A stretch of 64,000 bases of DNA from Acinetobacter gyllenbergii CIP 110306 = MTCC 11365 (GCF_000413855.1 NZ_ATGG01000012.1:62001-126000), one strand, 5' to 3'. Shown: positions 16,066-26,989, counted from the stretch's first letter. Numbers and translations: made by a program. The notes: generated from the letters alone by a model not told the origin.

Positions 16066-17136
16066 TTAAGCAACTTGCGTTGTTTGATCTGCGAATAAAT
16101 GAAGTTGAGCCGCACTGATCCAAACGTTTTGATTTGGTTTGAATTGATGTAAGTTCGCCTCTTCTACACTTAATAAAATTTCGATAGTACGTCCACTACG
16201 ATCTTGTAACTCCGCCACAACTCGACCTGCAATCCATACTTCACGTAAGAAGGTTGCCTCAATGGTGTTAGCTTGAGGTTGGGTATGAATATGTAATTCA
16301 TTTGGTCGTGCAAATGCAATCACTTTCCCTTGCGGGGCATCTAATAACGTTGCTAGCTGAATACGATCATCGCCGATACGGATAATACCGCCAGTATGCT
16401 CGCCTTCAAAACGATTTGCTTGACCAAGGAAATCAAAAACAAACGGTGTTGCAGGTTTTTCGTACACTTCTCGTGGTGAGCCGATTTGTTCAACATCACC
16501 TTTGTTCATCACGATAATCTGGTCAGCAACTTCTAGTGCTTCTTCTTGATCGTGGGTGACAAAGATCGAGGTGATATGTAACTCATCATGTAAGGTACGT
16601 AACCAGCGGCGTAATTCCTTACGCACTTTGGCATCAAGTGCACCAAATGGTTCATCTAAGAGTAAAACACGTGGTTCTACTGCGAGTGCACGGGCCAATG
16701 CGATACGTTGGCGCTGACCACCAGAGAGTTGGGCAGGGTAACGGTCAGCCAAAAAGCCGAGTTGTACCAAATCGAGCAAGCGAGTCACACGCTTTTTGAT
16801 TTCAGCTTCTGAAGGGCGTGTTGCACGTGGGCGAACGCGTAAACCAAAGGCAATATTGTCAAAAACAGTCATGTGGCGGAATAGGGCATAATGTTGGAAA
16901 ACAAAACCAACCTGACGCTCACGTACATGGATGTCCGTTGCATCTTCGCCTTCAAGTAAAACTTGACCACCATCTGCAGATTCTAAGCCTGCAATAATAC
17001 GTAATAAGGTTGTTTTTCCACAGCCTGAAGGACCGAGTAGGGCAACCAATTCACCTTCAGGAAAGTCTAAAGAGATATTTTTGAGCGCATGGAATGCACC
17101 AAAGTGTTTTTCAATATTTTTAACTTGAATACTCAT
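16066..17136 (-). CDS. cysA: Sulfate/thiosulfate ABC transporter ATPase
   Basis: CysA powers import of sulfate or thiosulfate with the CysT-CysW permease pair. In the 356-residue protein the Walker A motif GPSGCGKTT is at 35-43, the ABC signature LSGGQ at 137-141, Walker B LLLDEP at 158-163, and the switch His is in VTHDQEE. A C-terminal TOBE-like segment begins around [12 protein letters not shown]. It starts 11 bases after cysW on the same strand, within the sulfate operon. Confidence 0.97.
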   Translation of the reverse strand: MSIQVKNIEKHFGAFHALKNISLDFPEGELVALLGPSGCGKTTLLRIIAGLESADGGQVLLEGEDATDIHVRERQVGFVFQHYALFRHMTVFDNIAFGLRVRPRATRPSEAEIKKRVTRLLDLVQLGFLADRYPAQLSGGQRQRIALARALAVEPRVLLLDEPFGALDAKVRKELRRWLRTLHDELHITSIFVTHDQEEALEVADQIIVMNKGDVEQIGSPREVYEKPATPFVFDFLGQANRFEGEHTGGIIRIGDDRIQLATLLDAPQGKVIAFARPNELHIHTQPQANTIEATFLREVWIAGRVVAELQDRSGRTIEILLSVEEANLHQFKPNQNVWISAAQLHLFADQTTQVA

Positions 17137-17147
17137 CTGTTCATTCC

Positions 17148-18032
17148 TTAGTGATTCGGTTGATGTTCATTTGCTTGATCTTGGCGGATTTCCAGCCAAG
17201 TTTTCAAAATCAATGTAATGATCGCTAAAAATGCCAGTAATGAAGACACAGCAAATGCAGCACTAAAGGTATATTCGTTATAGAGAATCTCTACATGTAA
17301 CGGTAAGGTATTGGTTTGGCCACGGATATGTCCCGACACCACTGAAACGGCACCAAACTCACCCATTGCACGGGCATTACACAGAATCACACCGTAAATC
17401 AGACCCCATTTGATATTGGGTAGTGTCACTTTCCAGAAGGTTTGCCAACCTGAGGCACCCAATACAATCGCTGCTTCTTCTTCCTCTGTGCCTTGGGCTT
17501 CCATTAACGGAATAAGTTCACGTGCAACGAAAGGAACGGTAATGAAAATGGTGGCTAAAACAATTGCAGGGATGGCATATAAGATTTTGATGTCATGGTC
17601 CATTAACCAACTGCCCATCCAGCCTTGTGTACCAAAAATTAGCACCAACATTAAACCCGCAATGACAGGTGATACCGAGAAAGGCATATCAATAATGGTG
17701 GTTAAGATGGCTTTTCCACGGAACTGGAATTTTGCAACCGCCCATGCTGCAGCAACACCAAACACGACATTAATGGGTACAGCAATGGCTGCTGTGAGTA
17801 AGGTTAGTTTGACTGCTGATAAGGTATCTGAATCAGTTAAAGCGTTAATATAAACGGTCAGACCTTGTTTAAATGCTTCAACAAAAACCAAAATCAGTGG
17901 GAGAATTAAGCAACTCAGAAAAAAGATCAGTGCAATACCAATCAAGGTATAGCGTACCCAAGTTGGTTCACGGGTTGCATCTCTAGTTTGTAGTTTGAGT
18001 GCTAAAGCATTGCCATTGGTATTTAAACTCAT
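17148..18032 (-). CDS. cysW: Sulfate/thiosulfate ABC transporter permease CysW
   Basis: CysW is one of the two inner-membrane channel subunits for sulfate import. The 294-residue protein shows about six membrane segments and the cytoplasmic EAA loop ([27 protein letters not shown] region, which docks CysA). The start at ATG 18032 is preferred over 18065 because it overlaps the cysT stop as ATGA and has AGGGAGGG upstream, which fits translational coupling. Confidence 0.96.
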   Translation of the reverse strand: MSLNTNGNALALKLQTRDATREPTWVRYTLIGIALIFFLSCLILPLILVFVEAFKQGLTVYINALTDSDTLSAVKLTLLTAAIAVPINVVFGVAAAWAVAKFQFRGKAILTTIIDMPFSVSPVIAGLMLVLIFGTQGWMGSWLMDHDIKILYAIPAIVLATIFITVPFVARELIPLMEAQGTEEEEAAIVLGASGWQTFWKVTLPNIKWGLIYGVILCNARAMGEFGAVSVVSGHIRGQTNTLPLHVEILYNEYTFSAAFAVSSLLAFLAIITLILKTWLEIRQDQANEHQPNH

Positions 18033-18862
18033 TGTGCAACCCTCCCTGTGCGACGGCTCGCCCACGCTTGTACTAAGTTAATTAAAAATAAGATACCGAA
18101 AGAGAGGACGAGCATGACCACTGCAATGGTGGTTGCACCGGCATAATCATATTCTTCTAAACGCGAAATGATCATCAGTGGCGCGATTTCAGTTTTATAA
18201 GGCTGGTTGCCTGCAATAAAAATGACTGAACCATATTCACCAACACCTCGGGCAAAAGCCAAAGCAAACCCAGTCAGTAAAGCAGGGAATAAAATTGGTA
18301 AAATAATTTTGGTAATGGTCTGCCAGCGATTGGCTCCCAAGGCAGAAGCAGCTTCTTCCAATTCGGTTTCAATATCACTGAGTACAGGCTGCACGGTACG
18401 AACCACGAAGGGTAGACCAATAAAGATTAAAGCAAGTGTGATCCCAATTGGGGTATAAGCAACTTCGATCCCAAGCGGGGAAAGGTATTGTCCAATCCAG
18501 CCTGTTGGGGCATATAACGACGTTAATGCAATACCTGCAACAGCCGTTGGTAGGGCAAATGGCAAGTCCACTAAAGCATCGACAATACGTTTGCCTGGGA
18601 AGTTATAACGGACAAGACACCAAGCCAGTAACAAACCAAAAATAACGTTTACTAAAGCCGCAATCAATGCTGCACTGAAGCTAAGCTGTAAGGACTTTAA
18701 AATACGTTCGGAGGTTAAGATTTCCCATAAGCCATCCCATCCAATCCCAAAAGATTTGATAAAGACAGCAGATAAAGGAATAAGCACAATCAAAGACACG
18801 TAAGCGAGGGTGAAGCCTAATGAGAGACCAAACCCAGGCAGCACTCGGGAACGCTGCGACAT
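18029..18862 (-). CDS. cysT: Sulfate/thiosulfate ABC transporter permease CysT
   Basis: CysT (CysU) is the partner permease of CysW. The 277-residue protein has about six hydrophobic segments and a typical EAA motif: [16 protein letters not shown] then [11 protein letters not shown]. The gene overlaps cysW by four bases (ATGA), so synthesis of the two subunits is coupled. The alpha/beta hydrolase gene precedes it, 77 bases away. Confidence 0.97.
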   Translation of the reverse strand: MSQRSRVLPGFGLSLGFTLAYVSLIVLIPLSAVFIKSFGIGWDGLWEILTSERILKSLQLSFSAALIAALVNVIFGLLLAWCLVRYNFPGKRIVDALVDLPFALPTAVAGIALTSLYAPTGWIGQYLSPLGIEVAYTPIGITLALIFIGLPFVVRTVQPVLSDIETELEEAASALGANRWQTITKIILPILFPALLTGFALAFARGVGEYGSVIFIAGNQPYKTEIAPLMIISRLEEYDYAGATTIAVVMLVLSFGILFLINLVQAWASRRTGRVAQ

Positions 18863-18939
18863 GATATTTCCTCAAAGAGAAATGTTTGCTAAAGCAAGCA
18901 AATAAATAATGCGAATACTAAGAATATGGGGAGCTGGGG

Positions 18940-19542
18940 TTAGGCAAATTTCAAATTAAAATTTGCCTGACTCATTCGGACGATAGGCTGCATCTTTTTT
19001 TCAGGGAGCAAATAGGTCAGGATCTCAGGGAAGGGACCAAATCCAGATGCGACATTGATATGGCCAACAGCACCTAAATTAATCGGTGTTAATTTCCATG
19101 CTTGAGCCAATTGCAAGGCATCGACATAACCTAACCAAGGGTCATTTTCACTAATTAATAATGTGGTCGGTACTTCGATTTTGAGCTGCTGAAAATACTG
19201 TTTATAGTCAGTTAGGCTATGGCGCGCAAAGCCTGCTTCACCAAAACGTGCAGGGTTGGCGGGTGCAACCAAAACCAGATTTTTAACTTTTGCTCTTAGT
19301 TCTGGGTGTTCAGCCAGTGCTGCTACACTGGTTAAGCAGCCAAAACTATGTGCCACGATTTGAACAGGTGCTGGAGCGGCTACTACAGTTTTAACAAATT
19401 GAGCAATCCATTCACTGAGCACAGGACGATCCCAATGTTGCTGTTGAACGCGAGAGCTAGACACGAGTTGCTGTTGTAACCAAGATTGCCAATGCTGCGC
19501 TTCGCTACCACCTACACCTGGAACAATTACGGTATGAATCAT
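18940..19542 (-). CDS. Alpha/beta hydrolase of the RBBP9/YdeN family
   Basis: This 200-residue protein has the small serine-hydrolase fold of the RBBP9/YdeN group. The nucleophile is S66 in AHSFG, the acid is D134 in SENDPW, and the base is H161 in GHIN; the N-terminus carries VPGVGGSEAQHW. It sits between sbp and cysT inside the sulfate uptake operon (31 bases after sbp, 77 before cysT). This suggests it is co-expressed under sulfur limitation, perhaps acting on a sulfur-containing ester, but the substrate is unknown. Confidence 0.88.
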   Translation of the reverse strand: MIHTVIVPGVGGSEAQHWQSWLQQQLVSSSRVQQQHWDRPVLSEWIAQFVKTVVAAPAPVQIVAHSFGCLTSVAALAEHPELRAKVKNLVLVAPANPARFGEAGFARHSLTDYKQYFQQLKIEVPTTLLISENDPWLGYVDALQLAQAWKLTPINLGAVGHINVASGFGPFPEILTYLLPEKKMQPIVRMSQANFNLKFA

Positions 19543-19573
19543 GTCCGCTCTCCCTATTTACCTGTTGAGTAAA

Positions 19574-20581
19574 TTATTTCGCTGAGTTGTTGAGCTTGAC
19601 GATTTGGTCAAACACACCGCCATTATCAAAGTGAGTTTTTTGTACTTTGGTCCAGCCACCAAATTCTTGGTCAATCGTCACCAATTTCAGTGGTTTAAAC
19701 ACATTGCTGTATTTCTTTAATACTGCGGCATTACGCGGGCGGTAGAAGTTGCGTGCAGCAATCTCTTGTCCTGCTGGTGAATACAAGTAGTTCAAGTAAC
19801 CACGAGCGATTTGTAAATTGCCTTTTTTCTCAGCATTCTTTTCTACGACAGCCACTGGTGGTTCTGCGAGAATTGATAGAGAAGGGGTGACGATTTCGAA
19901 TTTGCCTGGTTGCTCGCGTACGGCAAGATAAGCTTCATTTTCCCAAGCCAGCAATACATCACCGATACCACGTTCAGCAAAGGTTGTAGTTGCACCACGT
20001 GCACCTGAATCCAGTACTTTGGTTTGTTTATAAATTTGACGCACAAACTCTTGAGCTTTGGTGTCGTTACCCCCTTTTTGATGTTTCGCCCATGCCCAAG
20101 CACCTAAGTAGTTCCAACGTGCACCACCCGATGTTTTTGGATTTGGTGTAATGATTTCTACACCTGGCTTAACCAGATCACCCCAATCTTTAATTTGTTT
20201 TGGGTTGCCTTTACGAACAAGAAATACAATTGTTGAGGTATATGGCGTAGAGTTGTTCGGTAATTTTTTTTGCCAGTCCGCTGGCAGTAATTTGGCATTT
20301 TCAGCAATCTCATCAATATCTGCTGCAAGTGCAAGTGTAACGACATCTGCATTTAAGCCATCAATTACGGCACGGGCTTGTTTACCTGAGCCACCGTGTG
20401 ATTGTTTAAAGTCGATGTCCTGACCAGTACGTTGTTTCCAGAACGCACCAAATTGTTTATTGAAATCGGTATACAGTTCACGCGTTGGGTCATAAGAAAC
20501 GTTTAAAAATTCTTGTGCCGCAAATGAAGAAACTGAGAGTAATGCGGCAATGACGCCGACTTTAACTTGAGAAAAACGCAT
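19574..20581 (-). CDS. sbp: Periplasmic sulfate-binding protein
   Basis: Sbp captures sulfate (or thiosulfate, if closer to CysP) in the periplasm and delivers it to CysTWA. The 335-residue protein has a signal peptide cleaved near SFA (residue 21). The mature chain starts with the family pattern [12 protein letters not shown] and carries the anion-binding segments [19 protein letters not shown] and [11 protein letters not shown]. It is the first gene of the locus and should be under CysB control through the 243-base upstream gap. Confidence 0.95.
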   Translation of the reverse strand: MRFSQVKVGVIAALLSVSSFAAQEFLNVSYDPTRELYTDFNKQFGAFWKQRTGQDIDFKQSHGGSGKQARAVIDGLNADVVTLALAADIDEIAENAKLLPADWQKKLPNNSTPYTSTIVFLVRKGNPKQIKDWGDLVKPGVEIITPNPKTSGGARWNYLGAWAWAKHQKGGNDTKAQEFVRQIYKQTKVLDSGARGATTTFAERGIGDVLLAWENEAYLAVREQPGKFEIVTPSLSILAEPPVAVVEKNAEKKGNLQIARGYLNYLYSPAGQEIAARNFYRPRNAAVLKKYSNVFKPLKLVTIDQEFGGWTKVQKTHFDNGGVFDQIVKLNNSAK

Positions 20582-20824
20582 GGAAAACCCCTTAAAAACT
20601 AAATCACTGTTTGGAATATGTAGGCAGCATAACGCCAGTTTTTTTGCAAAAAAAATAATTAAAATCGAATTTGTTATGAAAAAAATAGAAATAGATAAAA
20701 TAGATAAACTTTGCTGAATTGTTGATATACAAGTGATTTTTAATTTTGGACTGTAATTGCTATAATTGTTTTAAATCAATCGCTTATTGTTTTAGTGCTG
20801 ATTTATAAAGTGGAAGGTATTTGA

Positions 20825-21640
20825 ATGATGCAGTGTTATAAAAATGGACATTTAATTGATTCCATCTCTTTATTGGATCGAGCGTTCCATTATGGTGATG
20901 GTTGCTTTACCACAGCACGCATTTTTCACGGAATTTTTGAATTAAAAGAACTGCACTTTGCACGTTTAAAACTGGCTTGCCAGTCCTTGCAACTGGATGC
21001 TGATCTATCTTTTATTGAAAAGTCGCTTGTGCATTTACAGCAGCAATATTCCAGTCTTAATGGCACTTTAAAAGTGGTGATTAGCCGTGGTGAAGGAGAT
21101 CGGGGCTATAGTCTGCCTTTACATGCGGCTGATGTATACCTGTGGTATTACCCAAGAGTGACACAGGCTTTTCAGCCTGAATGGATTGAAAGTGGCATGT
21201 TAAATCATGCTTTGGGTTTGAATATGCCTCATTTAGTGGGCTTAAAAACCCTGAATAGATTAGAACAGGTCTTGTTGAAACAAGAAGCTGATCAGCGTGG
21301 TTGGCTAGAAGCACTCGTTAGTGATGTACAAGGCTATATTGTTGAAGGCGTGAGCAGTAATTGTTTTATTCGTATAAATGATCGGTGGATTACGCCTGAA
21401 CTTCGCTATAATGGCGTCCACGGTGTGATGAGAGCCAAAATCTTGTCGAGAATGCAGCAATATCAGATTGAATGTGAGCAGCGATGTATCGATATGAATG
21501 AGATTGGCCATATCCAGAGTTTATTTTTTTGCAATGCGTTACATCCAATGAAAGCGGTTGTTCGATTTAATGATCAGGTCTTAGAGCAGCAACCCTATCT
21601 TGATTTATTTGAAACTTTAAAACTTAGCCAGATTGATTAA
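20825..21640 (+). CDS. pabC: Aminodeoxychorismate lyase
   Basis: PabC is a PLP enzyme that splits 4-amino-4-deoxychorismate into p-aminobenzoate and pyruvate for folate synthesis. The 271-residue class IV fold protein begins with the family pattern LLDRAFHYGDGCFTT (residues ~17-30). The PLP lysine is K141 in GLKTLNRLEQ, and EGVSSNCF precedes the substrate loop. It is followed directly by mltG and tmk, the same order as in many gammaproteobacteria. A TATAAT box at 20761 is a possible promoter element. Confidence 0.94.
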   Translation: MMQCYKNGHLIDSISLLDRAFHYGDGCFTTARIFHGIFELKELHFARLKLACQSLQLDADLSFIEKSLVHLQQQYSSLNGTLKVVISRGEGDRGYSLPLHAADVYLWYYPRVTQAFQPEWIESGMLNHALGLNMPHLVGLKTLNRLEQVLLKQEADQRGWLEALVSDVQGYIVEGVSSNCFIRINDRWITPELRYNGVHGVMRAKILSRMQQYQIECEQRCIDMNEIGHIQSLFFCNALHPMKAVVRFNDQVLEQQPYLDLFETLKLSQID

Positions 21641-21641
21641 T

Positions 21642-22721
21642 ATGCCAAAGCCGCCTAGTTCCAGCAAAAGTAAGAAAAAGCCAAAAGCTAAACCGAAATC
21701 CAGATTTTCTTTTTTTAAAGCCTTTTTGATCGCCATTGTTATTTTTGTTTTGGTGATCTTTGGCATTGTATGGTCGAGTTTATTTAAAAATTATCAGGTA
21801 GACAGTAAAAAACAGCTTTTAGTAATTTCTTCTGGCGATACCTATTCAAGATTTATTGACCGTTTAGCCAAAGAAAATAAAGTGAATTTTCCAATAGTTT
21901 TAAAGTTGTATCAGAAGTTCATGATTCATGACACCATGAAAGCGGGTGTCTATGAAATCACAGAAGGCATGAGTATTCGTCAGGTGATGGATATGTTGTC
22001 AGATGCAGATAATGCGCAGATGAACCGTATTCTGGTGATTGAAGGAACAACTTTTTCACAGTTGATTCAGAGTCTAAGAAAAGATCCGAATGTCACCAAT
22101 ACTTTGCTTGATCTTCCGCACAGTGAATTATTAAAGCAATTAAATATTTCATATACGCACCCAGAAGGTCTATTTGCGCCAGATACTTATTTCTTTGCCA
22201 AAGGCGAAACGGATAAAAAAATCTTAACGGATTTGTATCGCCGTCAAATGAAATCGTTGGATGATGCTTGGGCCAAGAAAGCACCGAATTTACCTTACAA
22301 AGATAAGTATGAAGCCTTGATCATGGCTTCGATTATTGAAAAAGAAACCAGTTTAGATAGTGAGTTAGAACAGGTTTCAGGTGTCTTCGTCCGTCGTTTG
22401 AAAATGGGGATGCGCTTACAAACGGATCCAACCGTGATTTATGGTATGGGGGAGAATTATAAAGGCAATATCACCCGTAATGATCTGCGCACGCCAACGG
22501 CGTATAACACCTATACCATCAATGGTTTACCGCCAACACCAATTGCTTTACCAAGTAAAAAAGCGATTGAGGCAGCGATGCATCCAGATGATGCTAAAAA
22601 TATCTATTTTGTTGCCACGGGCAATGGTGGGCATAAATTTACAGCGTCTTTAGAAGACCATAATCGTGCAGTGCAAGAATATTTAACTGTGCTACGTTCA
22701 AAGAAAAAGCAGGGCGAATAA
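21642..22721 (+). CDS. mltG: Endolytic murein transglycosylase MltG
   Basis: MltG cuts nascent peptidoglycan strands at the inner membrane and may end glycan synthesis. The protein, about 359 residues, has a Lys/Pro/Ser-rich cytoplasmic tail, one membrane helix at about residues 30-50, and then a YceG-like domain. The catalytic Glu is in the ASIIEKET segment, and LQTDPTVIYG and NTYTINGLPPTPI are family signatures. ATG 21642 is chosen over TTG 21633, which overlaps pabC. Its stop overlaps the tmk start by one base (TAATG). Confidence 0.95.
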   Translation: MPKPPSSSKSKKKPKAKPKSRFSFFKAFLIAIVIFVLVIFGIVWSSLFKNYQVDSKKQLLVISSGDTYSRFIDRLAKENKVNFPIVLKLYQKFMIHDTMKAGVYEITEGMSIRQVMDMLSDADNAQMNRILVIEGTTFSQLIQSLRKDPNVTNTLLDLPHSELLKQLNISYTHPEGLFAPDTYFFAKGETDKKILTDLYRRQMKSLDDAWAKKAPNLPYKDKYEALIMASIIEKETSLDSELEQVSGVFVRRLKMGMRLQTDPTVIYGMGENYKGNITRNDLRTPTAYNTYTINGLPPTPIALPSKKAIEAAMHPDDAKNIYFVATGNGGHKFTASLEDHNRAVQEYLTVLRSKKKQGE

Positions 22722-23320
22722 TGTTTATTAGTTTTGAAGGTACGGAAGGTGTTGGTAAGACTACGCTGATTCGTAAAATTCATCAGTACTTTGAACAGCA
22801 GGGTAAAGAAGTCGTGTTGACCCGTGAACCGGGTGGAACACCATTGGCTGAGCAGATTCGCTCACTGTTGTTGGCGGTGAATCATGAAGAGCAAATGAGT
22901 CATGATACCGAGCTGTTATTGATTTATGCAGCACGTGCACAGCATTTACAGCAAGTGATTTTACCCGCATTAGCGGCTGGGAAAATTGTACTGAGCGATC
23001 GTTTTACCGATGCCAGCTTTGCATATCAATGTTCTGGACGCGGTTTAAGTCAGGAGAAGTTGCAACTGTTAAATCAAACTTTTGTCGCGAAAATGCCGAA
23101 TATTACATTTTGGTTAGATGCACCAATTGAATTGGGCATGACCCGTGCGCGAGAGCGTGGTGCCTTAGATCGTTTTGAGCAAGAGAAATTAAGTTTCTTT
23201 GCCAAAGTTCGTGCGGGTTATGAGACCTTGTGGCAAGCAGAGCCTGAACGGATGAAGCGATTGGATGCGACACAGAATGCGGATGTTGTGTTTGAAGATG
23301 CTTTGCAGTATTTGAGATAG
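22721..23320 (+). CDS. tmk: Thymidylate kinase
   Basis: Tmk phosphorylates dTMP to dTDP. The 199-residue protein has the P-loop GTEGVGKTT at residues 7-15, the REPGGTPLAEQIR segment, and the DRFTDASFAYQ motif that binds the nucleotide base. A lid region (RARERGALDRFE) carries the Arg residues seen in type II bacterial enzymes. It is the third gene of pabC-mltG-tmk, coupled to mltG by a one-base overlap. Confidence 0.97.
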   Translation: MFISFEGTEGVGKTTLIRKIHQYFEQQGKEVVLTREPGGTPLAEQIRSLLLAVNHEEQMSHDTELLLIYAARAQHLQQVILPALAAGKIVLSDRFTDASFAYQCSGRGLSQEKLQLLNQTFVAKMPNITFWLDAPIELGMTRARERGALDRFEQEKLSFFAKVRAGYETLWQAEPERMKRLDATQNADVVFEDALQYLR

Positions 23321-23396
23321 GCCTTAAGCAATATCCAGTCCGAAAATAGCCTGATTTTTAGTATTTGAATTCAAGTTGTTATTTACTATCGAGATC

Positions 23397-23488
23397 GGCG
23401 GCATGGATGCCGCCAAGTTGGGCAGGGGTAACAAGGATGTACCCTCTGTCCAACAAGGGATTTTGATTACTTTGATCCTTCAAAGTAA
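23397..23488. repeat. Structured intergenic element with three hairpins
   Basis: Three successive hairpins lie in the gap after tmk: GGCGGC/GCCGCC at 23397-23414, GGGTA/TACCC at 23426-23444, and a perfect TTACTTTGA/TCAAAGTAA at 23467-23488. The GC-rich first arm stands out from the AT-rich surroundings. It may be a copy of a dispersed intergenic repeat family or an untranslated RNA structure; no second copy is seen in this window. Confidence 0.45.
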
Positions 23489-23573
23489 TGTATTGCCCAT
23501 AAAAATAGTATTTAATTATTCTGACTATATGAGGCAGTGATAATTAAAAAATAATTGGTGAATAAATTGAGAA

Positions 23574-25205
23574 TTACTCATTCACCAACGGCTGTTCTAC
23601 TTTAAAGTTTGGTGGCGTGAGCACCGTTTTGCGAATCTCATTTGAGAGTTCAGGATAATCCAGTGTGTAATGCAAACCACGTGATTCCTTACGTTCCATT
23701 GCGCAACGTACAATCATTTCCGAAACCAGAACTAGGTTACGTAATTCAATCAAGTTTTTGCTGACACGATAATCTTGATAATACTCAGTAATTTCACGTT
23801 TCAGCATTTCAATACGGTGTAAGGCACGTTGCAAACGTTTGGTGGTACGTACAATACCCACATAGTTCCACATGGTAGAACGTAGCTCATCCCAGTTTTG
23901 TAAGATGACGACATCTTCATCGGCATCGGTGACTTGTGTTTCATCCCATGTTGGAACATCTGGGAATTGAAACTCAGCATCAAATTTCTGTTCGATATCT
24001 TCTGCTGCACTCATGCCATAAACGAAACATTCAAGTAATGAATTACTCGCCATACGGTTAGCGCCGTGTAGGCCTGTATAAGAGGTCTCACCAATGGCAT
24101 ATAAGCCATCTAAATCAGTCTGGCTATGTTCATCCACCACCACACCGCCACAGGTGTAATGCGCTGCAGGCACAACTGGGATCATATCTTTGGTGATATC
24201 AATACCAAGCTCAAGCAAACGTGCATATAGGGTCGGGAAGTGTTCGGTAATAAATTCGGGTGATTTATGGGTGATGTCTAACCAGACATGACGAATCCCT
24301 AAACGTTTGATTTCATGGTCGATGGTGCGTGCCACAATATCACGAGGTGCCAGTTCAGCACGTTCATCAAAACGCAGCATAAAACGTTCGCCATCCGGTA
24401 AACGTAAATAAGCACCTTCACCACGCATTGCTTCAGTAATTAAGAAAGAACGCGCTTTTGGATGATACAAACAAGTTGGATGGAATTGGTTAAATTCCAT
24501 ATTGGCGACACGACAACCTGCCCGATAGGCCATGGCAATTCCATCACCTGTCGCAATATCAGGATTAGATGTGTAGAGATAAGCTTTCATTGCACCACCA
24601 CAAGCCAGTGCCGTGAAAGGTGCTAAAAAGGTATGAACCTGCTCGTTGGTTTCATCTAAAGCATAAAGACCGATTGATCGATTGGCTTGGTCTTGATGTC
24701 CAAGCTTGTGTAAGGTGATCAGATCTATCGCAATATAATTTTCAAAAATCGTAATATTTTGTCGTTCTTTCGCACGTTCAACCAAGGTGGTTGAAATGGC
24801 TTTGCCTGTTGCATCGGCAGAGTGAATGATACGACGTTGTGAGTGACCACCTTCACGGGTCAGGTGTAGTTGCTCATCATCATCTAGCGTAAATTGCACG
24901 CCTTGCTTGAGTAGGAAGTCTACTGAAGGTTTGCCACCTTCGACAGTATGTTTAACAGCATCTAATTCACAAAGATGACCGCCTGCAATCATAGTGTCAT
25001 TAATATGTTGTTGAATAGAATCTGTTTCGTCTAATACTGCAGCAACACCGCCTTGCGCATAGAAGGTACTGGCTTCTGTCAGCGCTGCCTTGGCTAAAAT
25101 TGCAATGTTGTAATGACTTGGTAAAGAGAGTGCAAGACTTAAACCTGCACCGCCACTGCCCACAATAATCACATCAAAATGGTGAATTGTTTTTAAATCA
25201 GGCAT
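23574..25205 (-). CDS. nadB: L-aspartate oxidase
   Basis: NadB oxidises L-aspartate to iminoaspartate, the first step of de novo NAD synthesis, with FAD. The 543-residue protein has the FAD-binding [11 protein letters not shown] near residues 16-26, the [12 protein letters not shown] segment, [10 protein letters not shown] and the HFHPTCL-like substrate site ([12 protein letters not shown]), and ends with a helical domain. It is transcribed opposite an HtrA-like protease gene, an arrangement related to the Pseudomonas nadB-algU-mucABD region but without the sigma factor genes. Confidence 0.97.
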   Translation of the reverse strand: MPDLKTIHHFDVIIVGSGGAGLSLALSLPSHYNIAILAKAALTEASTFYAQGGVAAVLDETDSIQQHINDTMIAGGHLCELDAVKHTVEGGKPSVDFLLKQGVQFTLDDDEQLHLTREGGHSQRRIIHSADATGKAISTTLVERAKERQNITIFENYIAIDLITLHKLGHQDQANRSIGLYALDETNEQVHTFLAPFTALACGGAMKAYLYTSNPDIATGDGIAMAYRAGCRVANMEFNQFHPTCLYHPKARSFLITEAMRGEGAYLRLPDGERFMLRFDERAELAPRDIVARTIDHEIKRLGIRHVWLDITHKSPEFITEHFPTLYARLLELGIDITKDMIPVVPAAHYTCGGVVVDEHSQTDLDGLYAIGETSYTGLHGANRMASNSLLECFVYGMSAAEDIEQKFDAEFQFPDVPTWDETQVTDADEDVVILQNWDELRSTMWNYVGIVRTTKRLQRALHRIEMLKREITEYYQDYRVSKNLIELRNLVLVSEMIVRCAMERKESRGLHYTLDYPELSNEIRKTVLTPPNFKVEQPLVNE

Positions 25206-25583
25206 GTCAATCTGCTTCAGTTTTAAACGTTCGCTAATGACACCGCTTTTTTATCAAAAAGGCAAGGGCTAATCTGCCTAGAATTGAGTGAATTTTTAGC
25301 GAATGCGGATTATTTGCCGATTATTTTTTGCCTAATCTGTATGAATGAGAAAATGATTACGTTTCAGTACATTGTTTTAATCTATCGTTAAGCTCTCCAA
25401 GATAAAACCATTTCTATCGGATGGATTATGCTGAATCTCTCCATAATTTATTCATATTTCATCATTCTAGATCGTTGTATGCATTGAAAATATAAACATA
25501 TTTTTACGAAAAGAATGATGAGGTTATGCTAAAAACATAGACCAGAATTTTATTTTAATCATCAGTATGTAGGTTCTTGCTTC
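25206..25583. other. 378-base intergenic region between divergent nadB and htrA-like gene
   Basis: AT-rich DNA that must hold the promoters for both genes. I see no small gene, strong hairpin or clear repeat. An envelope-stress promoter for the protease is plausible but no consensus can be pointed to. Confidence 0.5.
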
Positions 25584-26960
25584 ATGAAAAGTCGCTATTT
25601 ACAACAAGGAATGTATGCTGCGGTATTTACGATAGCAGCATCTCAAGTCAATGCTGCATCGCCAGTAGATTTTTCAAATCTGGTTGAGCAGGTCAGCCCT
25701 GCTGTTGTGAGTGTCAATGTTGTCAAGAAAATGACTCAGGAAGAGTTATTGCAACAACAAGTCCCTGAAATTTTACGTCGTTTTTTTGGTAATCAGGTGA
25801 TCATCCCTCAACAGCAGGGGCCACAGGAAAAAACTGGCTATGGTAGTGCCTTCTTTATCGGGAAAGATGGCTACTTGCTCACGAACCGTCATGTGGTTGA
25901 AAATGCTTCTCGTATCAGTATTATCCTGAATGATCGCCGAGAACTGGATGCCACGCTCGTTGGAAGTGATGAGCGTACCGATATTGCCTTGCTGAAAGTG
26001 AATGGCAATAATTTCCCAGAGTTAAAAGTGGGTAATGTCGATCAACTTCGAGTGGGTGAACCTGTCTTGGCGATTGGTTCACCATTTGGTTTTGACTATT
26101 CAGCGTCGGCAGGGATTGTCAGTGCGAAATCACGGAATATGAGTGGCGAGACGTCTGTTCCGTTTATTCAAACAGATGCGGCTTTAAACCCAGGTAACTC
26201 AGGTGGTCCATTGTTTAACCAGCGTGGTGAGGTGGTCGGGGTGAACTCACGTATCTTCAGTGGTACTGGGGGGTATATGGGCTTATCATTCTCGATCCCA
26301 ATTGATGTGGCGATGGATGTCGTACAACAATTGAAGACCACGGGTAAAGTAACGCGTTCTTATCTTGGTATTATGATGCAAGATATTGATCGTAACTTGG
26401 CAGAAGCTTATAAGTTGCCGAAACCAGAAGGTTCGTTGATTACCCAAGTCGCACCGAAGTCTCCAGCTGAAAAAGCAGGCTTAAAATCAGGTGATGTGAT
26501 TTTGAAGGCTAATGGTGCATCAATTTCACGTACCAGTGATTTGCTTTATTCACTAAATCGTATCGCGCCGAATCAAACCGTTCAGCTGGAAATTCTACGT
26601 GATGATAAAACACGTACAATTTCTGCAACATTGGGTACCGCACCAGATGACACCGCTGCTGATGCAGAGAAAAATAACCCAACCAGTGGTTTAGGGATGA
26701 GTATCCGTGATCTAACGGCACCTGAGCAAGCGCGTTTAGATGTGCGTGGTGGTATCTTGATTCAAGATGTGAAGCGTGGCGGTACTGCGTCTTTATCAAA
26801 TCTGGTTGCGGGGGATGTGATTGTACAAGTGAATGGTACAGCGATTACCAATAGCCAACAATTTGCAAAAACAGTGTCGGCCTTGCCAAAAAATAGTGTT
26901 GCGCGTGTAACGATTATTCGTCAAGGTCAGCGTGCAATTCTTGGATTACGTTTGCCTTAA
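25584..26960 (+). CDS. mucD: Periplasmic serine protease, HtrA/DegP (MucD) family
   Basis: The 458-residue protein is a periplasmic protease and chaperone that clears misfolded envelope proteins. A signal peptide is cleaved near VNA (residue 24). The catalytic triad is H103 (TNRHVV), D133 (RTDIALL) and S206 (NPGNSGGPL). Two PDZ domains follow, roughly residues 258-350 and 370-455. The Q-rich LA-loop (residues 55-85) is like DegP/MucD. The mucD name rests on the nadB neighbourhood and domain layout; degP would be the E. coli-style name. Confidence 0.93.
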   Translation: MKSRYLQQGMYAAVFTIAASQVNAASPVDFSNLVEQVSPAVVSVNVVKKMTQEELLQQQVPEILRRFFGNQVIIPQQQGPQEKTGYGSAFFIGKDGYLLTNRHVVENASRISIILNDRRELDATLVGSDERTDIALLKVNGNNFPELKVGNVDQLRVGEPVLAIGSPFGFDYSASAGIVSAKSRNMSGETSVPFIQTDAALNPGNSGGPLFNQRGEVVGVNSRIFSGTGGYMGLSFSIPIDVAMDVVQQLKTTGKVTRSYLGIMMQDIDRNLAEAYKLPKPEGSLITQVAPKSPAEKAGLKSGDVILKANGASISRTSDLLYSLNRIAPNQTVQLEILRDDKTRTISATLGTAPDDTAADAEKNNPTSGLGMSIRDLTAPEQARLDVRGGILIQDVKRGGTASLSNLVAGDVIVQVNGTAITNSQQFAKTVSALPKNSVARVTIIRQGQRAILGLRLP

Positions 26961-26989
26961 GATTTAAATTTTTTAAATCCCGCTTAAAT

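Noticed and set aside
17410..17853. 147-codon plus-strand frame
   Set aside because: Antisense shadow of cysW; low-complexity and without an initiation signal.
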